Assembly (NCBI RefSeq): GCF_022347545.1 | Contig: NZ_JAKREW010000021.1 | Coordinates: forward strand, 32,917 to 96,916 | Direction: 5' to 3' | DNA from: Terribium retamae | GTDB lineage: Bacteria; Pseudomonadota; Alphaproteobacteria; Rhizobiales; Rhizobiaceae | Length of the DNA stretch: 64,000 nucleotides | Shown: one piece after another, positions 36,491 through 45,155 of the stretch | Numbering within the stretch: position 1 is the stretch's first letter | How the letters are laid out: every line of letters starts with the position of its first letter | Notes under the pieces: generated by a model | Database searches by the model: none | What the model saw: only the letters and a program-made list of their open reading frames with translations | Told to the model about the DNA's origin: nothing | Program-made: the position numbers and the translations under genes

Positions 36491-36862
36491 ATGTCACGCA
36501 AGCAGGTTTTCGGATCCTCGCACGTGCCGCTGTCGCCGGCGGTGCGCGCGGGGGATTTCGTCTTCGTTTCAGGCCAGGTGCCGGTGCGCGCGGATGGCAC
36601 GGTGGTCGATGGCGGCATCGAGCCCCAGACCCGTCAGGTGCTGGAAAACGTCAAGGCGGCGCTGGCGCTCGCCGGAGCCACCATGGATGACGTCGTCAAG
36701 ACGACGGTGTGGATCGAAGACGCGCGCGACTTCGGCGGCATGAACAAGGTCTATGGGTCCTTCTTCGCCAAGGAGCCGCCAGCGCGCACCACCGTGGAAT
36801 CGCGGCTGATGATCGACATCAAGGTCGAGATCGAAGCAGTGGCCTACGCACCGGTGAAATGA
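36491..36862 (+). CDS. ridA: RidA family enamine/imine deaminase
   Basis: 123-residue trimer-forming YjgF/YER057c/UK114 protein. Conserved elements are FVSGQVP, the catalytic arginine in PPARTTV (R99) and the IEAVA segment with E115. RidA hydrolyses reactive enamines/imines released by PLP-dependent serine/threonine dehydratases. Its place beside a PLP enzyme with a dehydratase-type metal motif makes a dedicated role in this locus likely. Confidence 0.93.
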   Translation: MSRKQVFGSSHVPLSPAVRAGDFVFVSGQVPVRADGTVVDGGIEPQTRQVLENVKAALALAGATMDDVVKTTVWIEDARDFGGMNKVYGSFFAKEPPARTTVESRLMIDIKVEIEAVAYAPVK

Positions 36863-36871
36863 CACCGGCTG

Positions 36872-36894
36872 CTTCCGCCGGTCACCGGCGGAAG
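36872..36894 (+). other. Hairpin between the RidA and M81 hydrolase genes
   Basis: CTTCCGCCGG / CCGGCGGAAG, a perfect 10-bp stem with a 3-nt loop, starts 9 nt after the RidA stop. No T-run is present, so it may stabilise or partly terminate the upstream message. Confidence 0.55.
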
Positions 36895-36926
36895 GCTACC
36901 CCGACAGATCAAATCGAGTAAAGCGC

Positions 36927-38399
36927 ATGCGCATCTTTACCGCCTCGTTGGCGACCGAGACCAACACCTTCTCGCCGGTGCCGACCGACCGGGCCTCTTT
37001 CGAGATGGCCTTCTATGCCGGACCCGGGAAGCACCCGGAAACGCCGACGCTGTGCTCCTCGCCCATCGTTGCCCTGCGCCGCCGTGCCGCCGCCGAAGGG
37101 CTGACCGTTATCGAAGGCACCGCGACCTGGGCGGAGCCCGGCGGGCTGGTGCAGCGCCAGACCTTCGAGGCACTGCGCGACGAGATCCTCGACCAGTTGC
37201 GCGCGGCGCTTCCAGTCGATGCCGTCATCCTCGGCCTGCACGGCGCCATGGTGGCCCAGGGCTATGACGATTGCGAGGGTGATCTCCTTGCTCGTATCCG
37301 TGAGATCGTCGGGCCGGACATTGTGATTGCTTCCGAACTCGACCCGCACAGCCATCTGACTCCGAAGCGTGTCGCTGCTTCCAATGTGCTCGCCGCTTTT
37401 CTCGAATTCCCTCACACCGATTTCTATGAGCGCGGCGAACATGTGGTCGAGCTCGGTCTGGCCGCAGCGCGCGGCGAGATCAAGCCGGCGATATCGACCT
37501 TCGACTGCCGCATGATCGAAGTGATGCCGACCAGCCGCCAGCCGATGCGCGGCTTCGTCGACCGCATCAAAGCGCTGCACGGCAAGGATGGCGTGCTTTC
37601 GGCTTCCGTCATCCACGGTTTCATGGCCGCCGACGTGCCGGAGATGGGCGCGCGCATCATGGTCGTCACCGACAATGACAAGGCCAAGGGCGATGCCCTG
37701 GCCGAACAATTGGGGCGCGAGCTTTATGCGCTGCGCGGGCAGCTCGCCATGCCCATGCTGACCGCGGACCAGGGCATCGAGCGTGCGCTGGAAGTGCGCG
37801 CCGTCAACAAGGCAAGACCGGTGGTGATCGCCGATGTCTGGGACAATCCGGGCGGCGGCGTCGCCGGCGACGGCACCTCACTGCTGCGCGCCATGCTGGC
37901 GCGAGGCCTGAACAATATCGGCGTCGCCACCATCTGGGATCCGCTCGCGGTCACCTTCTGCCACGCGGCGGGTGAAGGCGCGGTCATCGACCTGCGCTTC
38001 GGTGGCAAGGCCGGTCCGCTGGCGGGCGAGCCGATCGACGCCAAAGTGCGTGTGGTGAAGGCTGTCGCGGAGAGCTGGCAGAGCTTCGGGCCGAGCCGCG
38101 TCACCTTAGGCGCTTCGGCGCTCGTGCGGCTGGAAGGCACCGAGATCGACGTCATCCTCAACACCAACCGCACCCAGACCTTCGAACCCGACATCTTTTC
38201 CAATCTCGGCGTCGATCCGCTGAAGAAGGACGTGCTGTTGATCAAGTCGACCAACCACTTCTACGCCGGTTTCGAGCCGATCGCAGCTGAGATCATCTAT
38301 GTCTCGGCCCAGAGCTCCTATCCCAGCGATCCGGCAGGCACTGTCTATGAAAAACTGGAGCGCCCGGTTTGGCCGCGCGTTGCAGAGCCGTGGGCTTGA
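36927..38399 (+). CDS. M81 family metallohydrolase (MlrC/DUF1485)
   Basis: 490-residue cytoplasmic metalloenzyme with the N-terminal DUF1485 (M81) and C-terminal MlrC domains. Visible motifs are ETNTFSP near the N terminus, the EGD segment (E117-D119), D139-P-H141 and H163-T-D165, which match the D-x-H...H metal-ligand pattern of the family. MlrC breaks linear microcystin peptides; homologues in rhizobia are uncharacterised amidohydrolases. Last gene of the plus arm, it probably cleaves an amide or peptide bond of the imported compound. Confidence 0.9.
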   Translation: MRIFTASLATETNTFSPVPTDRASFEMAFYAGPGKHPETPTLCSSPIVALRRRAAAEGLTVIEGTATWAEPGGLVQRQTFEALRDEILDQLRAALPVDAVILGLHGAMVAQGYDDCEGDLLARIREIVGPDIVIASELDPHSHLTPKRVAASNVLAAFLEFPHTDFYERGEHVVELGLAAARGEIKPAISTFDCRMIEVMPTSRQPMRGFVDRIKALHGKDGVLSASVIHGFMAADVPEMGARIMVVTDNDKAKGDALAEQLGRELYALRGQLAMPMLTADQGIERALEVRAVNKARPVVIADVWDNPGGGVAGDGTSLLRAMLARGLNNIGVATIWDPLAVTFCHAAGEGAVIDLRFGGKAGPLAGEPIDAKVRVVKAVAESWQSFGPSRVTLGASALVRLEGTEIDVILNTNRTQTFEPDIFSNLGVDPLKKDVLLIKSTNHFYAGFEPIAAEIIYVSAQSSYPSDPAGTVYEKLERPVWPRVAEPWA

Positions 38400-38403
38400 G
38401 CCC

Positions 38404-38438
38404 ACGCGCGCCGCGCGATCAAACGACACGGCGCGCGT
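38404..38438 (+). terminator. Putative terminator after the M81 gene
   Basis: ACGCGCGCCG pairs with CGGCGCGCGT across a 15-nt loop, followed by only three T. It starts 5 nt after the stop. Efficiency is uncertain. The rest of the 216-bp gap to the convergent permease shows nothing clear. Confidence 0.45.
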
Positions 38439-38615
38439 TTCCCCTGCCCCTGAGGTGACCCCAGTGGGCAAAGCCTAACCCAGCCGGCACGATTCGCGAG
38501 TCTGGAATCCGATCCACCCAAAAAAAGTCAGCTGCAGGTAGGCACTGCGTTGCCGAATCCTTTGCTCGAACGAGAAGCGCCTTTCTCCTTCGCGACGAGA
38601 CGACGAAAAGTTCCA

Positions 38616-39443
38616 CTATCGCCGGGTCCGTCGGCTGCCGACGGCTTCGCCGATTGCCACCACGGCGGCACAGATGGCCACGAGCACCAGCGATGCCGCC
38701 GATGCGGCCGGCAGATCGGTGCCGGTTTCCGAGATCTTGCTATAGAGCACCAGCGGCAGGATGTTGACCTGCGTCCCGACGAGCGCCAGTGCCGTGCCAT
38801 AGGCACCGACGGCAACCGCTGAGGTCAGGCAGAATGCGGCCACCAGGCTCGGCATGATCTGCGGCAGCATCACATCGATCAGTGCACGGAGTCCTCCGGC
38901 GCCGAGAGAGCGGGCGGCCACCAACTGGTTGCGGTCGAAATTGGTGATGGCAGGCAGCACGATCAGGACGACGCGCGGAACCAGATAGTAGGAATAGGCC
39001 AACCCTAACCCCAGCGGTGAGAAGATGAAGGCGCCGGTCACCGCGGGATCCAGGCCGATCGTGGCAAGCAGCAGCGTGACGAAGCCCGATCTGCCGAGCA
39101 GCAGGATGAAGCCATAAGCGACGATCAGGCCCGAAAAGGTCAGCGGCAGTGAAATAGCAATCAGCGCGGCCGTGCGAAGGCCCGGTGCCAGCCGGGCAAG
39201 CGTCAGCGCGACGCTGAAGCCTATGAAGAGCGAAAACAGCGGAGCCACGGTTCCAAGCACGATGGTGCCCTTAAGGCCGTTCCAGAATACGGGGTCCGCA
39301 ATCAAGCGGGAAAAGGCGCTGCCGCCATCCGAAAGAGCGCCGACGAGCACGGAGCACACCGGAACGATGAAGAAGAGGGCAAGCACGATCACGCCCGGAA
39401 CCGAAAAGGCGGCGAGGATTGGTGTCGAGGCCCTGACACTCAT
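38616..39443 (-). CDS. ABC transporter permease (Fe/thiamine/spermidine-type)
   Basis: 275-residue inner-membrane permease with about six helices (VPGVIVLALFFIVPVCSVLVGAL). The EAA-like loop is QLVAARSLGAGGLRALIDVMLPQIMP. It is the last gene of a four-gene minus-strand transporter operon, separated from the binding protein by a gap with two hairpins. Confidence 0.9.
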   Translation of the reverse strand: MSVRASTPILAAFSVPGVIVLALFFIVPVCSVLVGALSDGGSAFSRLIADPVFWNGLKGTIVLGTVAPLFSLFIGFSVALTLARLAPGLRTAALIAISLPLTFSGLIVAYGFILLLGRSGFVTLLLATIGLDPAVTGAFIFSPLGLGLAYSYYLVPRVVLIVLPAITNFDRNQLVAARSLGAGGLRALIDVMLPQIMPSLVAAFCLTSAVAVGAYGTALALVGTQVNILPLVLYSKISETGTDLPAASAASLVLVAICAAVVAIGEAVGSRRTRR

Positions 39444-39465
39444 GGGATGCTCCCGTCGATTGAGG

Positions 39466-39525
39466 ACGCCGCCCGCACCGACAGGCGCGGGCGGCGTAGA
39501 GCCCGAAAAGTCGCTGACTTTTCGG
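39466..39525 (-). other. Two adjacent hairpins after a binding-protein gene
   Basis: The first is ACGCCGCCCGC / GCGGGCGGCGT with a 10-nt loop (39466-39497). The second is CCGAAAAGTC / GACTTTTCGG with a 3-nt loop (39503-39525). They lie between the binding-protein stop and the permease start, as at the other binding-protein junctions in this window. Confidence 0.6.
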
Positions 39526-39554
39526 ATGAGATCATGCGGTGGAACCAGGCATCC

Positions 39555-40634
39555 TTATTGCCCGAGAACCGCCTTGGCCCAGCCGGCATCGATCTCGCTC
39601 TTCTTTGCCGTCGATTTTGAGATATCGAGCGGGTGGACTTGCGGCGCGTTCGGCATTTTGGAAGCAATCGCCTCCGGCAGCGCGATGCCGCTGACTGATG
39701 GACGGACAAAACCTTCCGCGAAGATCTTCTGGCCTTCGTCGCTCAGCACGAAATTGAGCCAGAGCTTGCCAGCGTTTGGATTAGGGCCGTTCCTGACCAG
39801 TGAAATTGCATAGGGTGCGGCGGCCGAAGCTTCCTTCGGGATGACCACCGCGATCCCGTCACCCATGCCATCGACGAACTTGGCTTTCAGGCCGTCATTT
39901 TCATAACCGATCCAGATCGGAATCTCGCCCTTGAGAAACTGGGCATAGGGGGTGGTGCCGACGGTGCGCAGCACATTGCCGGCTTTAGTGAGTTCGCCGA
40001 GATAGTTGATGCCGGGCGTGACATTATCCATGTCGCCGCCATTGCCGAAACTCGCTGCGAAGGTCACGACCTGGCCCTGGCCGGTCGAACGCGGATCCTG
40101 ATAGACGATCGCGTTTTTGTACTCCGGCTTGAGCAGATCGGCCCAGCTCTGCGGCACATTCTTGACCAGCTTGGTGTTGACCAGGAACGCGACATTCAAC
40201 GTGTGCACGGTGAACCACTGGCCATCCTTCTCGCGCAGCGTCTCGGGAAGACGGTCAAAGTTCACCGGCTTGTAGGCTTCGACGACGCCGGCCTTGGCGG
40301 CGTCGAGGGCCGAGGCCGCGAAATAATAGGCGGTATCGGCCTGCGGACGGTTGCGCGCCTTGTCGAGCGCGACCACGGTCGCCGCCGATCCAAGGTCGTT
40401 ATAGACCATCTCGACGCCCGGATAGCGTTTCTGGAAAGCCTTGAACTGGCCGGACCAGTTCGCCCAGGTTGGACCCGTATCGAAGGATACGACCAGCCCT
40501 TCCTTCTGGGCGCTCTCGTAGAGCGTCTTTTCGCCTTCATAGAGTTCGGGCCCTTCGAAGGCCCTGCTTGGATGCGTGAAGCTCAGCGTCAAAGCGATTG
40601 CGGCTGCCCTGACAATGAATTCGCGTCGTTTCAT
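39555..40634 (-). CDS. ABC transporter solute-binding protein (family 1/6, possible Tat signal)
   Basis: 359-residue periplasmic binding protein. The N terminus MKRREFIVRAAAIALTLSFTHPSRA has a twin-arginine-like RRxF motif, suggesting Tat export. Later segments (VVSFDTGPTWANWSGQFKAFQKRYPGVEM, LKPEYKNAIVYQDPRSTGQGQV) resemble the AfuA/PotD-like group that binds iron, polyamines, phosphonates or organic acids. The ligand is not resolved. It is third in the operon. Confidence 0.88.
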   Translation of the reverse strand: MKRREFIVRAAAIALTLSFTHPSRAFEGPELYEGEKTLYESAQKEGLVVSFDTGPTWANWSGQFKAFQKRYPGVEMVYNDLGSAATVVALDKARNRPQADTAYYFAASALDAAKAGVVEAYKPVNFDRLPETLREKDGQWFTVHTLNVAFLVNTKLVKNVPQSWADLLKPEYKNAIVYQDPRSTGQGQVVTFAASFGNGGDMDNVTPGINYLGELTKAGNVLRTVGTTPYAQFLKGEIPIWIGYENDGLKAKFVDGMGDGIAVVIPKEASAAAPYAISLVRNGPNPNAGKLWLNFVLSDEGQKIFAEGFVRPSVSGIALPEAIASKMPNAPQVHPLDISKSTAKKSEIDAGWAKAVLGQ

Positions 40635-40670
40635 CGGGAAGTCCCTTTTCGGTTGTGTCGGGGGTCTGAC

Positions 40671-41705
40671 CTAGCTGACTGGAAGAAGGCGTATAGCGTC
40701 CGGCGGGATCTCCACAGAGGTGACTGGCCCGCGCAGATGGGTTTCGAGGCGGATGCGGCCACCCGGGACGGCAAGATCGATGCGCCGGATCGGCCCGAGA
40801 TAACGGTCGGCTTCGATGGTGCCGGAAAAGTGGCCGGGTTCGGCAACCGCGCTCGGCGAGGTTGGCTGGACCCGTTCGGGGCGGACGAAGGCGATGACGG
40901 CCTCGCCATTTGACTTGCCTTTGGTGTCGCAGGCCAGCGCGCCGATCTCGGTGTCTATCCGTCCCGTGCCCGTGACCTTGCCGGGCCACAGATTGGATTG
41001 GCCGACGAATGCCGCGACATAGGCATTGACCGGCGTTTCATAGAGATCGCGCGGCGTTCCGATCTGCACAAGCCGGCCCTCATGCATCACCGCGACCTTG
41101 TCGCCGATCGAAAGCGCTTCTTCCTGGTCGTGCGTCACCAGCAGGGTGGCGATGCCTGCAGAGCGTTGCACGCGCAGGATCTCGTCACGCATTTCCACGC
41201 GCAGCCCGGCGTCGAGCGCGGATAATGGCTCGTCGAGCAGCAAGCCTCGTGGCTCGAAAACCAGGGCTCGTGCAAGCGCCACGCGTTGCTGTTGCCCGCC
41301 GGAAAGCATTCCGGGCAGGTCGTCGGCACGCGCGCCCATTCCGACCCTGGCCAGCATCTCCACCGCAAGGGCGCGGCGCTCCGCCTTGCCGATACCGCGC
41401 ACCTTCAGCGCATAGCCGACATTTTCCCATAGCCGCATATGTGGAAACAGCGCGTAATTCTGGAAGACCACGCCAAGTTTGCGTTTTTCGGGAAGCAGTT
41501 CGCCGACATCCTTGCCGTCGATCAAGATGCGGCCGTTTGCCGGCTTCACGAAGCCCGCAAGCAGCTTGAGCAGGGTCGACTTGCCGGAACCCGATGCGCC
41601 GATGATCGCCAGCAGTTCGCCCCGTCCGATCTCCAGCGAGACGTCGAACACGCCGATCGACGTGCCTGGATAGGTATAGCTGACGGCATCGTATCTGAGG
41701 GTCAT
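40671..41705 (-). CDS. ABC transporter ATPase (PotA/FbpC type)
   Basis: 344-residue ATPase. Walker A is GASGSGKST, signature LSGGQQQRVALARAL, Walker B LLLDEPLSALD and H-loop LLVTHD, with a TOBE_2 regulatory domain in the last ~110 residues. It overlaps the upstream permease gene by 4 bp and is 36 nt before the binding-protein gene. Confidence 0.94.
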   Translation of the reverse strand: MTLRYDAVSYTYPGTSIGVFDVSLEIGRGELLAIIGASGSGKSTLLKLLAGFVKPANGRILIDGKDVGELLPEKRKLGVVFQNYALFPHMRLWENVGYALKVRGIGKAERRALAVEMLARVGMGARADDLPGMLSGGQQQRVALARALVFEPRGLLLDEPLSALDAGLRVEMRDEILRVQRSAGIATLLVTHDQEEALSIGDKVAVMHEGRLVQIGTPRDLYETPVNAYVAAFVGQSNLWPGKVTGTGRIDTEIGALACDTKGKSNGEAVIAFVRPERVQPTSPSAVAEPGHFSGTIEADRYLGPIRRIDLAVPGGRIRLETHLRGPVTSVEIPPDAIRLLPVS

Positions 41706-42487
41706 TGCGGCTTCTTCTGTTCGAAAGCACCGATCTGCGCTGTCGTGCTGCTGGTGATCGATGCGAGCGCGGCGAGGATTAGCAGCACCACGGTCGCGGC
41801 GCAGGCAAAGCCGGTCGCGCCGTAGAAGGCCTGCAGCAGCACCACCGGATAGGTGCGCGACAGGAAGCCGGCAACGAGGTTCGACAGCTGGAATTCGCCG
41901 ATGGAGAGGGCGGCCACGGTGAGCATCGAGGAAATCAGGCTGGTGCGCAGCAGCGGCAGGGTGACGTCGCTCAGCCGCGCAGCGAACGAGGCGCCCAGCG
42001 TGGCTGCGGCGTGTTCGTATTCGTCGAGCCTGAGCTGTTCCATGTCGGCGACGAGCGCGGTCACCGTATAGGGCAAGGTCAGTACGAGGTGTCCGGCAGC
42101 AAGCAACCAGAAGCTGCCCAACCAGGGCAACGCATCGGACGAGAAGACCAGGATGAAGCCGAAGGCGAGCACGAGTTCCGGCACGGCAACCGGCATCAAT
42201 GTCACCAGCCGCGCGGCGAACCGCACGCCGCCGCGGGCTCCTGCCTGGATGGCATAGGCGAGCGGAAAGCCGATAAGCATGTTGAGGACGCAGGTAACCC
42301 CGACGATCTGCAGGCTGGTAAAAAAGGCCCGGCGGAAACTGGGATCGCTGGCGACCTCTTCATACCAGCGCCCGGTGAAGCCAGCCGGCAGCAGCGTATT
42401 GCTCCACGTCTCGCCGAACGAGCCGAGCAGCAACAACAGCACCGGCGCGGCGAGAAAGACCAGATAGGCGATCGCAATTACCTGCAA
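41702..42487 (-). CDS. ABC transporter permease (PotC/FbpB type)
   Basis: 261-residue permease with six hydrophobic helices. The EAA-like loop is EYEHAAATLGASFAARLSDVTLPLLRTS. The only good start for this N terminus is TTG 42487 (MQVIAIAYLVFLAAP) with AAGGGG upstream. It is first of the four-gene transporter operon; 84 nt separate it from the LOG-like gene. Confidence 0.88.
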   Translation of the reverse strand: MQVIAIAYLVFLAAPVLLLLLGSFGETWSNTLLPAGFTGRWYEEVASDPSFRRAFFTSLQIVGVTCVLNMLIGFPLAYAIQAGARGGVRFAARLVTLMPVAVPELVLAFGFILVFSSDALPWLGSFWLLAAGHLVLTLPYTVTALVADMEQLRLDEYEHAAATLGASFAARLSDVTLPLLRTSLISSMLTVAALSIGEFQLSNLVAGFLSRTYPVVLLQAFYGATGFACAATVVLLILAALASITSSTTAQIGAFEQKKPQ

Positions 42488-42571
42488 GGCGGTCCCCTTG
42501 GCTGGGTTCAGACCCTCTTAACTGCTCCGTAGCGTGGTTTTATGATACATTCACGACAAATGGTAGAAATC

Positions 42572-43201
42572 TTACGCAAAAGAAAACACTCTTTTCGCGA
42601 TCCTGTCGAGAATATCGTCCACGCCCGTCACCAGCGGCACGCCGATGACGGATGGTGCGTCGGCGGTTGCCAGCACAAGCCTGTTGAACTGAAGGCCAAG
42701 CGCGATCTCGGACAGCGTGCCGACGCCGCCGCCGATCGCCACCAGGACCATGCAGGCGCGGGCGATAATGGCATTGCGGGCAGGTCCCAATCCTGTGGCG
42801 ATGGGGATCGCCACATAGGCATTCGCCGCCTGCCATTCGTCGTCGGGCAGGATGCCGATCGGCAGTCCGCCGCTCATTGCGTGGCCCTTGCAGGCAGCCT
42901 CCATGACGCCGGATTTGCCGCCGCAGAGTAGTTGCAGGCCATGCTTCGCCAGCGCCGCGCCCAGTTGTTCGGCAAGTTCGCATTGTGCGGGCGTGGCTTC
43001 GCGGGGGCCGATGATGCCGACCGGAACGCGCCGTAGCAACCCGCGCTCACCCAGCAGGGAAAGCGCCTCGACGGGCGTGACAGTGTGCGACGGGCGATCC
43101 CGGCTGCCATTGTCGACGCTCCACTCCAGCCGGTACGGATCGAAGGCCTGTCCTTCGCGGATCAGCTTTTCGTCCTCTTCGACCCAACCCAAAGCTGTCA
43201 T
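42572..43201 (-). CDS. LOG/TIGR00725-like protein (Rossmann, SLOG superfamily)
   Basis: 209-residue protein whose core resembles lysine-decarboxylase-like/SLOG proteins. VGIIGPREATPAQCELAEQLGAAL opens the Rossmann fold, LLCGGKSGVMEAACKGA-like sequence follows, and the family GGGVGTLSEIALGL replaces the PGGxGTxxE motif. Cytokinin-activating LOG proteins share the fold, but the first Pro of the motif is missing here, so it is closer to the TIGR00725 group of unknown function. It is divergent from a DeoR regulator. Confidence 0.8.
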   Translation of the reverse strand: MTALGWVEEDEKLIREGQAFDPYRLEWSVDNGSRDRPSHTVTPVEALSLLGERGLLRRVPVGIIGPREATPAQCELAEQLGAALAKHGLQLLCGGKSGVMEAACKGHAMSGGLPIGILPDDEWQAANAYVAIPIATGLGPARNAIIARACMVLVAIGGGVGTLSEIALGLQFNRLVLATADAPSVIGVPLVTGVDDILDRIAKRVFSFA

Positions 43202-43273
43202 CGTGAATAGCTCTCTTTCCTGGTTGCACGCCGCCGCAAGGTTTGTAAGCTATATAACTTGCGAGGAAGAAAA

Positions 43274-44059
43274 ATGACAACCGATGCTGAACTTCTCAGC
43301 GAATTGACACAGCGCCAGGCCGATATCGTAGGTATCGTCGGTGAGCGCGGCTATGCGACGCTCGAAGCGCTGGCCGGCCGCTTCAACGTGTCGATGCAGT
43401 CGGTTCGCCGCGACATCATCCAACTCGACCGGCTCGGGCTCATCCAGCGTTTCCATGGCGGCGCAGGACCATCGGATTCGACGATCCGCCTCGGTTATCA
43501 CGAGAAACGTTCGCGTTCGGCCGAAGCCAAGGCAAGGATCGGCAAGGCCGCCGCCGCCATGGTGCCTGTCGGGGCTGCGATCTTTCTCGACGTGGGAACG
43601 ACGGTGGAGGCCGTGGCCGAGAATCTGCGTGGCCGGCGTGCCGGCATCAGGGTCTTCACCTCCAGCCTTGCCACCGGCATGATCCTGGCGGGCGAGCCCG
43701 ACCTCGAGCTTCACATTTTCGGCGGCATTTCGCGCGGGCCGGACGGTTCGCTGACTGGTCCTGCCACCGTGGCGGGCATTTTGTCGATCCGCTTCGATCT
43801 CGCCTTCATCGGCTATTCCGGCTTTGATGACGATGGCACCGTCATGGACTATGACCTCGACAAGATCGCGGTCAAGAAAGCGGCTATCCAGCGGGCAGAT
43901 TCAACGATCCTGGTCGGCGACAAGTCCAAGTTCGACAGGCATGCGATCGCGCATGTCGTCGCGCCGCAAGCAGCCTCCCGGCTGGTCAGCGACGGACCTC
44001 CACCCGCGCAATTGGCGGAAATCTTCGTGTCTTCAGGACTCGAGGTCGTCGTCGCCTGA
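43274..44059 (+). CDS. DeoR-family transcriptional regulator
   Basis: 261-residue repressor. The N-terminal HTH is RQADIVGIVGERGYATLEALAGRFNVSMQSVRRDIIQLDRLGLIQRFHGG. The C-terminal DeoRC sensor domain (IFLDVGTTVEAVAENL, LAFIGYSGFDDDG, LVGDKSKF) binds phosphorylated metabolites. GAGGAAG lies 5 nt before ATG 43274. It is divergent from the LOG-like gene and transporter operon and is their likely regulator. A GCAAG...CTTGC repeat (43236-43262) lies in the 72-bp gap. Confidence 0.92.
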   Translation: MTTDAELLSELTQRQADIVGIVGERGYATLEALAGRFNVSMQSVRRDIIQLDRLGLIQRFHGGAGPSDSTIRLGYHEKRSRSAEAKARIGKAAAAMVPVGAAIFLDVGTTVEAVAENLRGRRAGIRVFTSSLATGMILAGEPDLELHIFGGISRGPDGSLTGPATVAGILSIRFDLAFIGYSGFDDDGTVMDYDLDKIAVKKAAIQRADSTILVGDKSKFDRHAIAHVVAPQAASRLVSDGPPPAQLAEIFVSSGLEVVVA

Positions 44060-44114
44060 TACCGGCGAATAGCGATCCGAATTCTGATCTGCGGCTGGCC
44101 GTCAGCAGGCGTGC

Positions 44115-45155
44115 CTAGTGGCCGGGCGCCTCGTCCTCGAGGCTTTCAGGGCTCTCGGGCTCCAACTGGTCGAAAGCCACCTGCCAGTCGGTGATGATGC
44201 CGGCGCGCCTGTGATCGTCGTGATGCACCGCAAGCCTCGCTTCCTGGCGCAGCGCGACGCGCGCCGCCATCTTGGCGGCGCGGCTGGCCGGAGGCGCCCA
44301 ACTTTGCGGCGCCACCCCGGCGTTGAGAGCCGTACTGACCGCCTGTTTGGCCATGCGCGCTTCCGCAGTGCCATAACGTGTCAGCAGACCCTGGAAGGCC
44401 TCGTGCAGGCCGACGTCGAACGTTTGATCCTCGCCCATCGGACCGATCACCGGATTGCCGGGATGCAGAAAGGCGAGTGGAAGCAGGCCTTGCGGTATCG
44501 GCGTGTTGGCCGAGTGGGTGCGGCCGCTGGCCAGCAGCTTGGGCAGAAGATGCGTGTGCGGTCCGGCCGGCGAAACGCCGCCTGTGTCCGGGCCACCGAT
44601 CTTCTGATAGACCTCGACACGGCCGAGCGTTGTCAACGCCACGCGATGCGGATGCGCGGCCATGATGGCAGCAGTCGCGCTATTGCCGGGTTCGAACAGC
44701 GAGCGGCCGAGATTGGCGCGCAGTTCGCCAAGCAGTTTCGGATCGCTGGTACGAATGCAGAAGTCGCATTGCGGTAGGCCGAGCCCCATGTCGAACAATA
44801 TGCCGGTACGATCGATGCCGCGTATGGCATCGTCGTCCGGGCCGATCTCGGTCAGCACCTTGTGGCCGCTGCGCCGCGCACGCGCTTCCGGCAGGCAGAG
44901 CGCCACGGCATGGCTCCAGCGATGTCGCTTGGGACTCAGCGTCTCATAGGCCACGGCCGTCGCTCCGGCGAGGCGCCGCCGTTCCAGCCGGATGGCACCG
45001 CGCCGGGTCGCGCGGGTCAGATCCAGCGGCTCGTCGATCACCGGCTGTTCGTCCGCATCCTGATGGAATTCGGCAATGGCGCCGAAGGAGCCCATGCTCC
45101 AGCCCGACCGCCAGTCGCCAAGGTGTCTCTGCAGCAGCGGTTCAAGTTCGGTCAT
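44115..45155 (-). CDS. Conserved protein of unknown function at the end of the B12-uptake operon
   Basis: 346-residue soluble protein; I recall similar rhizobial proteins as DUF6925 but cannot verify that. It has no signal peptide. Notable segments are LPQCDFCIRT (two Cys), GGVSPAGPHTHLLPKLL with paired His, and HSANTPIPQG, which could bind metal. Its ATG lies 14 bp inside the 3' end of the btuD gene, so it is translationally coupled and should be under the cobalamin riboswitch. A role in handling cobalamin after import is an inference from position only. Confidence 0.75.
   Translation of the reverse strand: MTELEPLLQRHLGDWRSGWSMGSFGAIAEFHQDADEQPVIDEPLDLTRATRRGAIRLERRRLAGATAVAYETLSPKRHRWSHAVALCLPEARARRSGHKVLTEIGPDDDAIRGIDRTGILFDMGLGLPQCDFCIRTSDPKLLGELRANLGRSLFEPGNSATAAIMAAHPHRVALTTLGRVEVYQKIGGPDTGGVSPAGPHTHLLPKLLASGRTHSANTPIPQGLLPLAFLHPGNPVIGPMGEDQTFDVGLHEAFQGLLTRYGTAEARMAKQAVSTALNAGVAPQSWAPPASRAAKMAARVALRQEARLAVHHDDHRRAGIITDWQVAFDQLEPESPESLEDEAPGH

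Noticed and set aside
42572..43201. Cytokinin-activating LOG enzyme
   Set aside because: Fold matches, but the PGGxGTxxE motif is altered to GGGVGTLSE, so only a LOG-like/TIGR00725 call is made.
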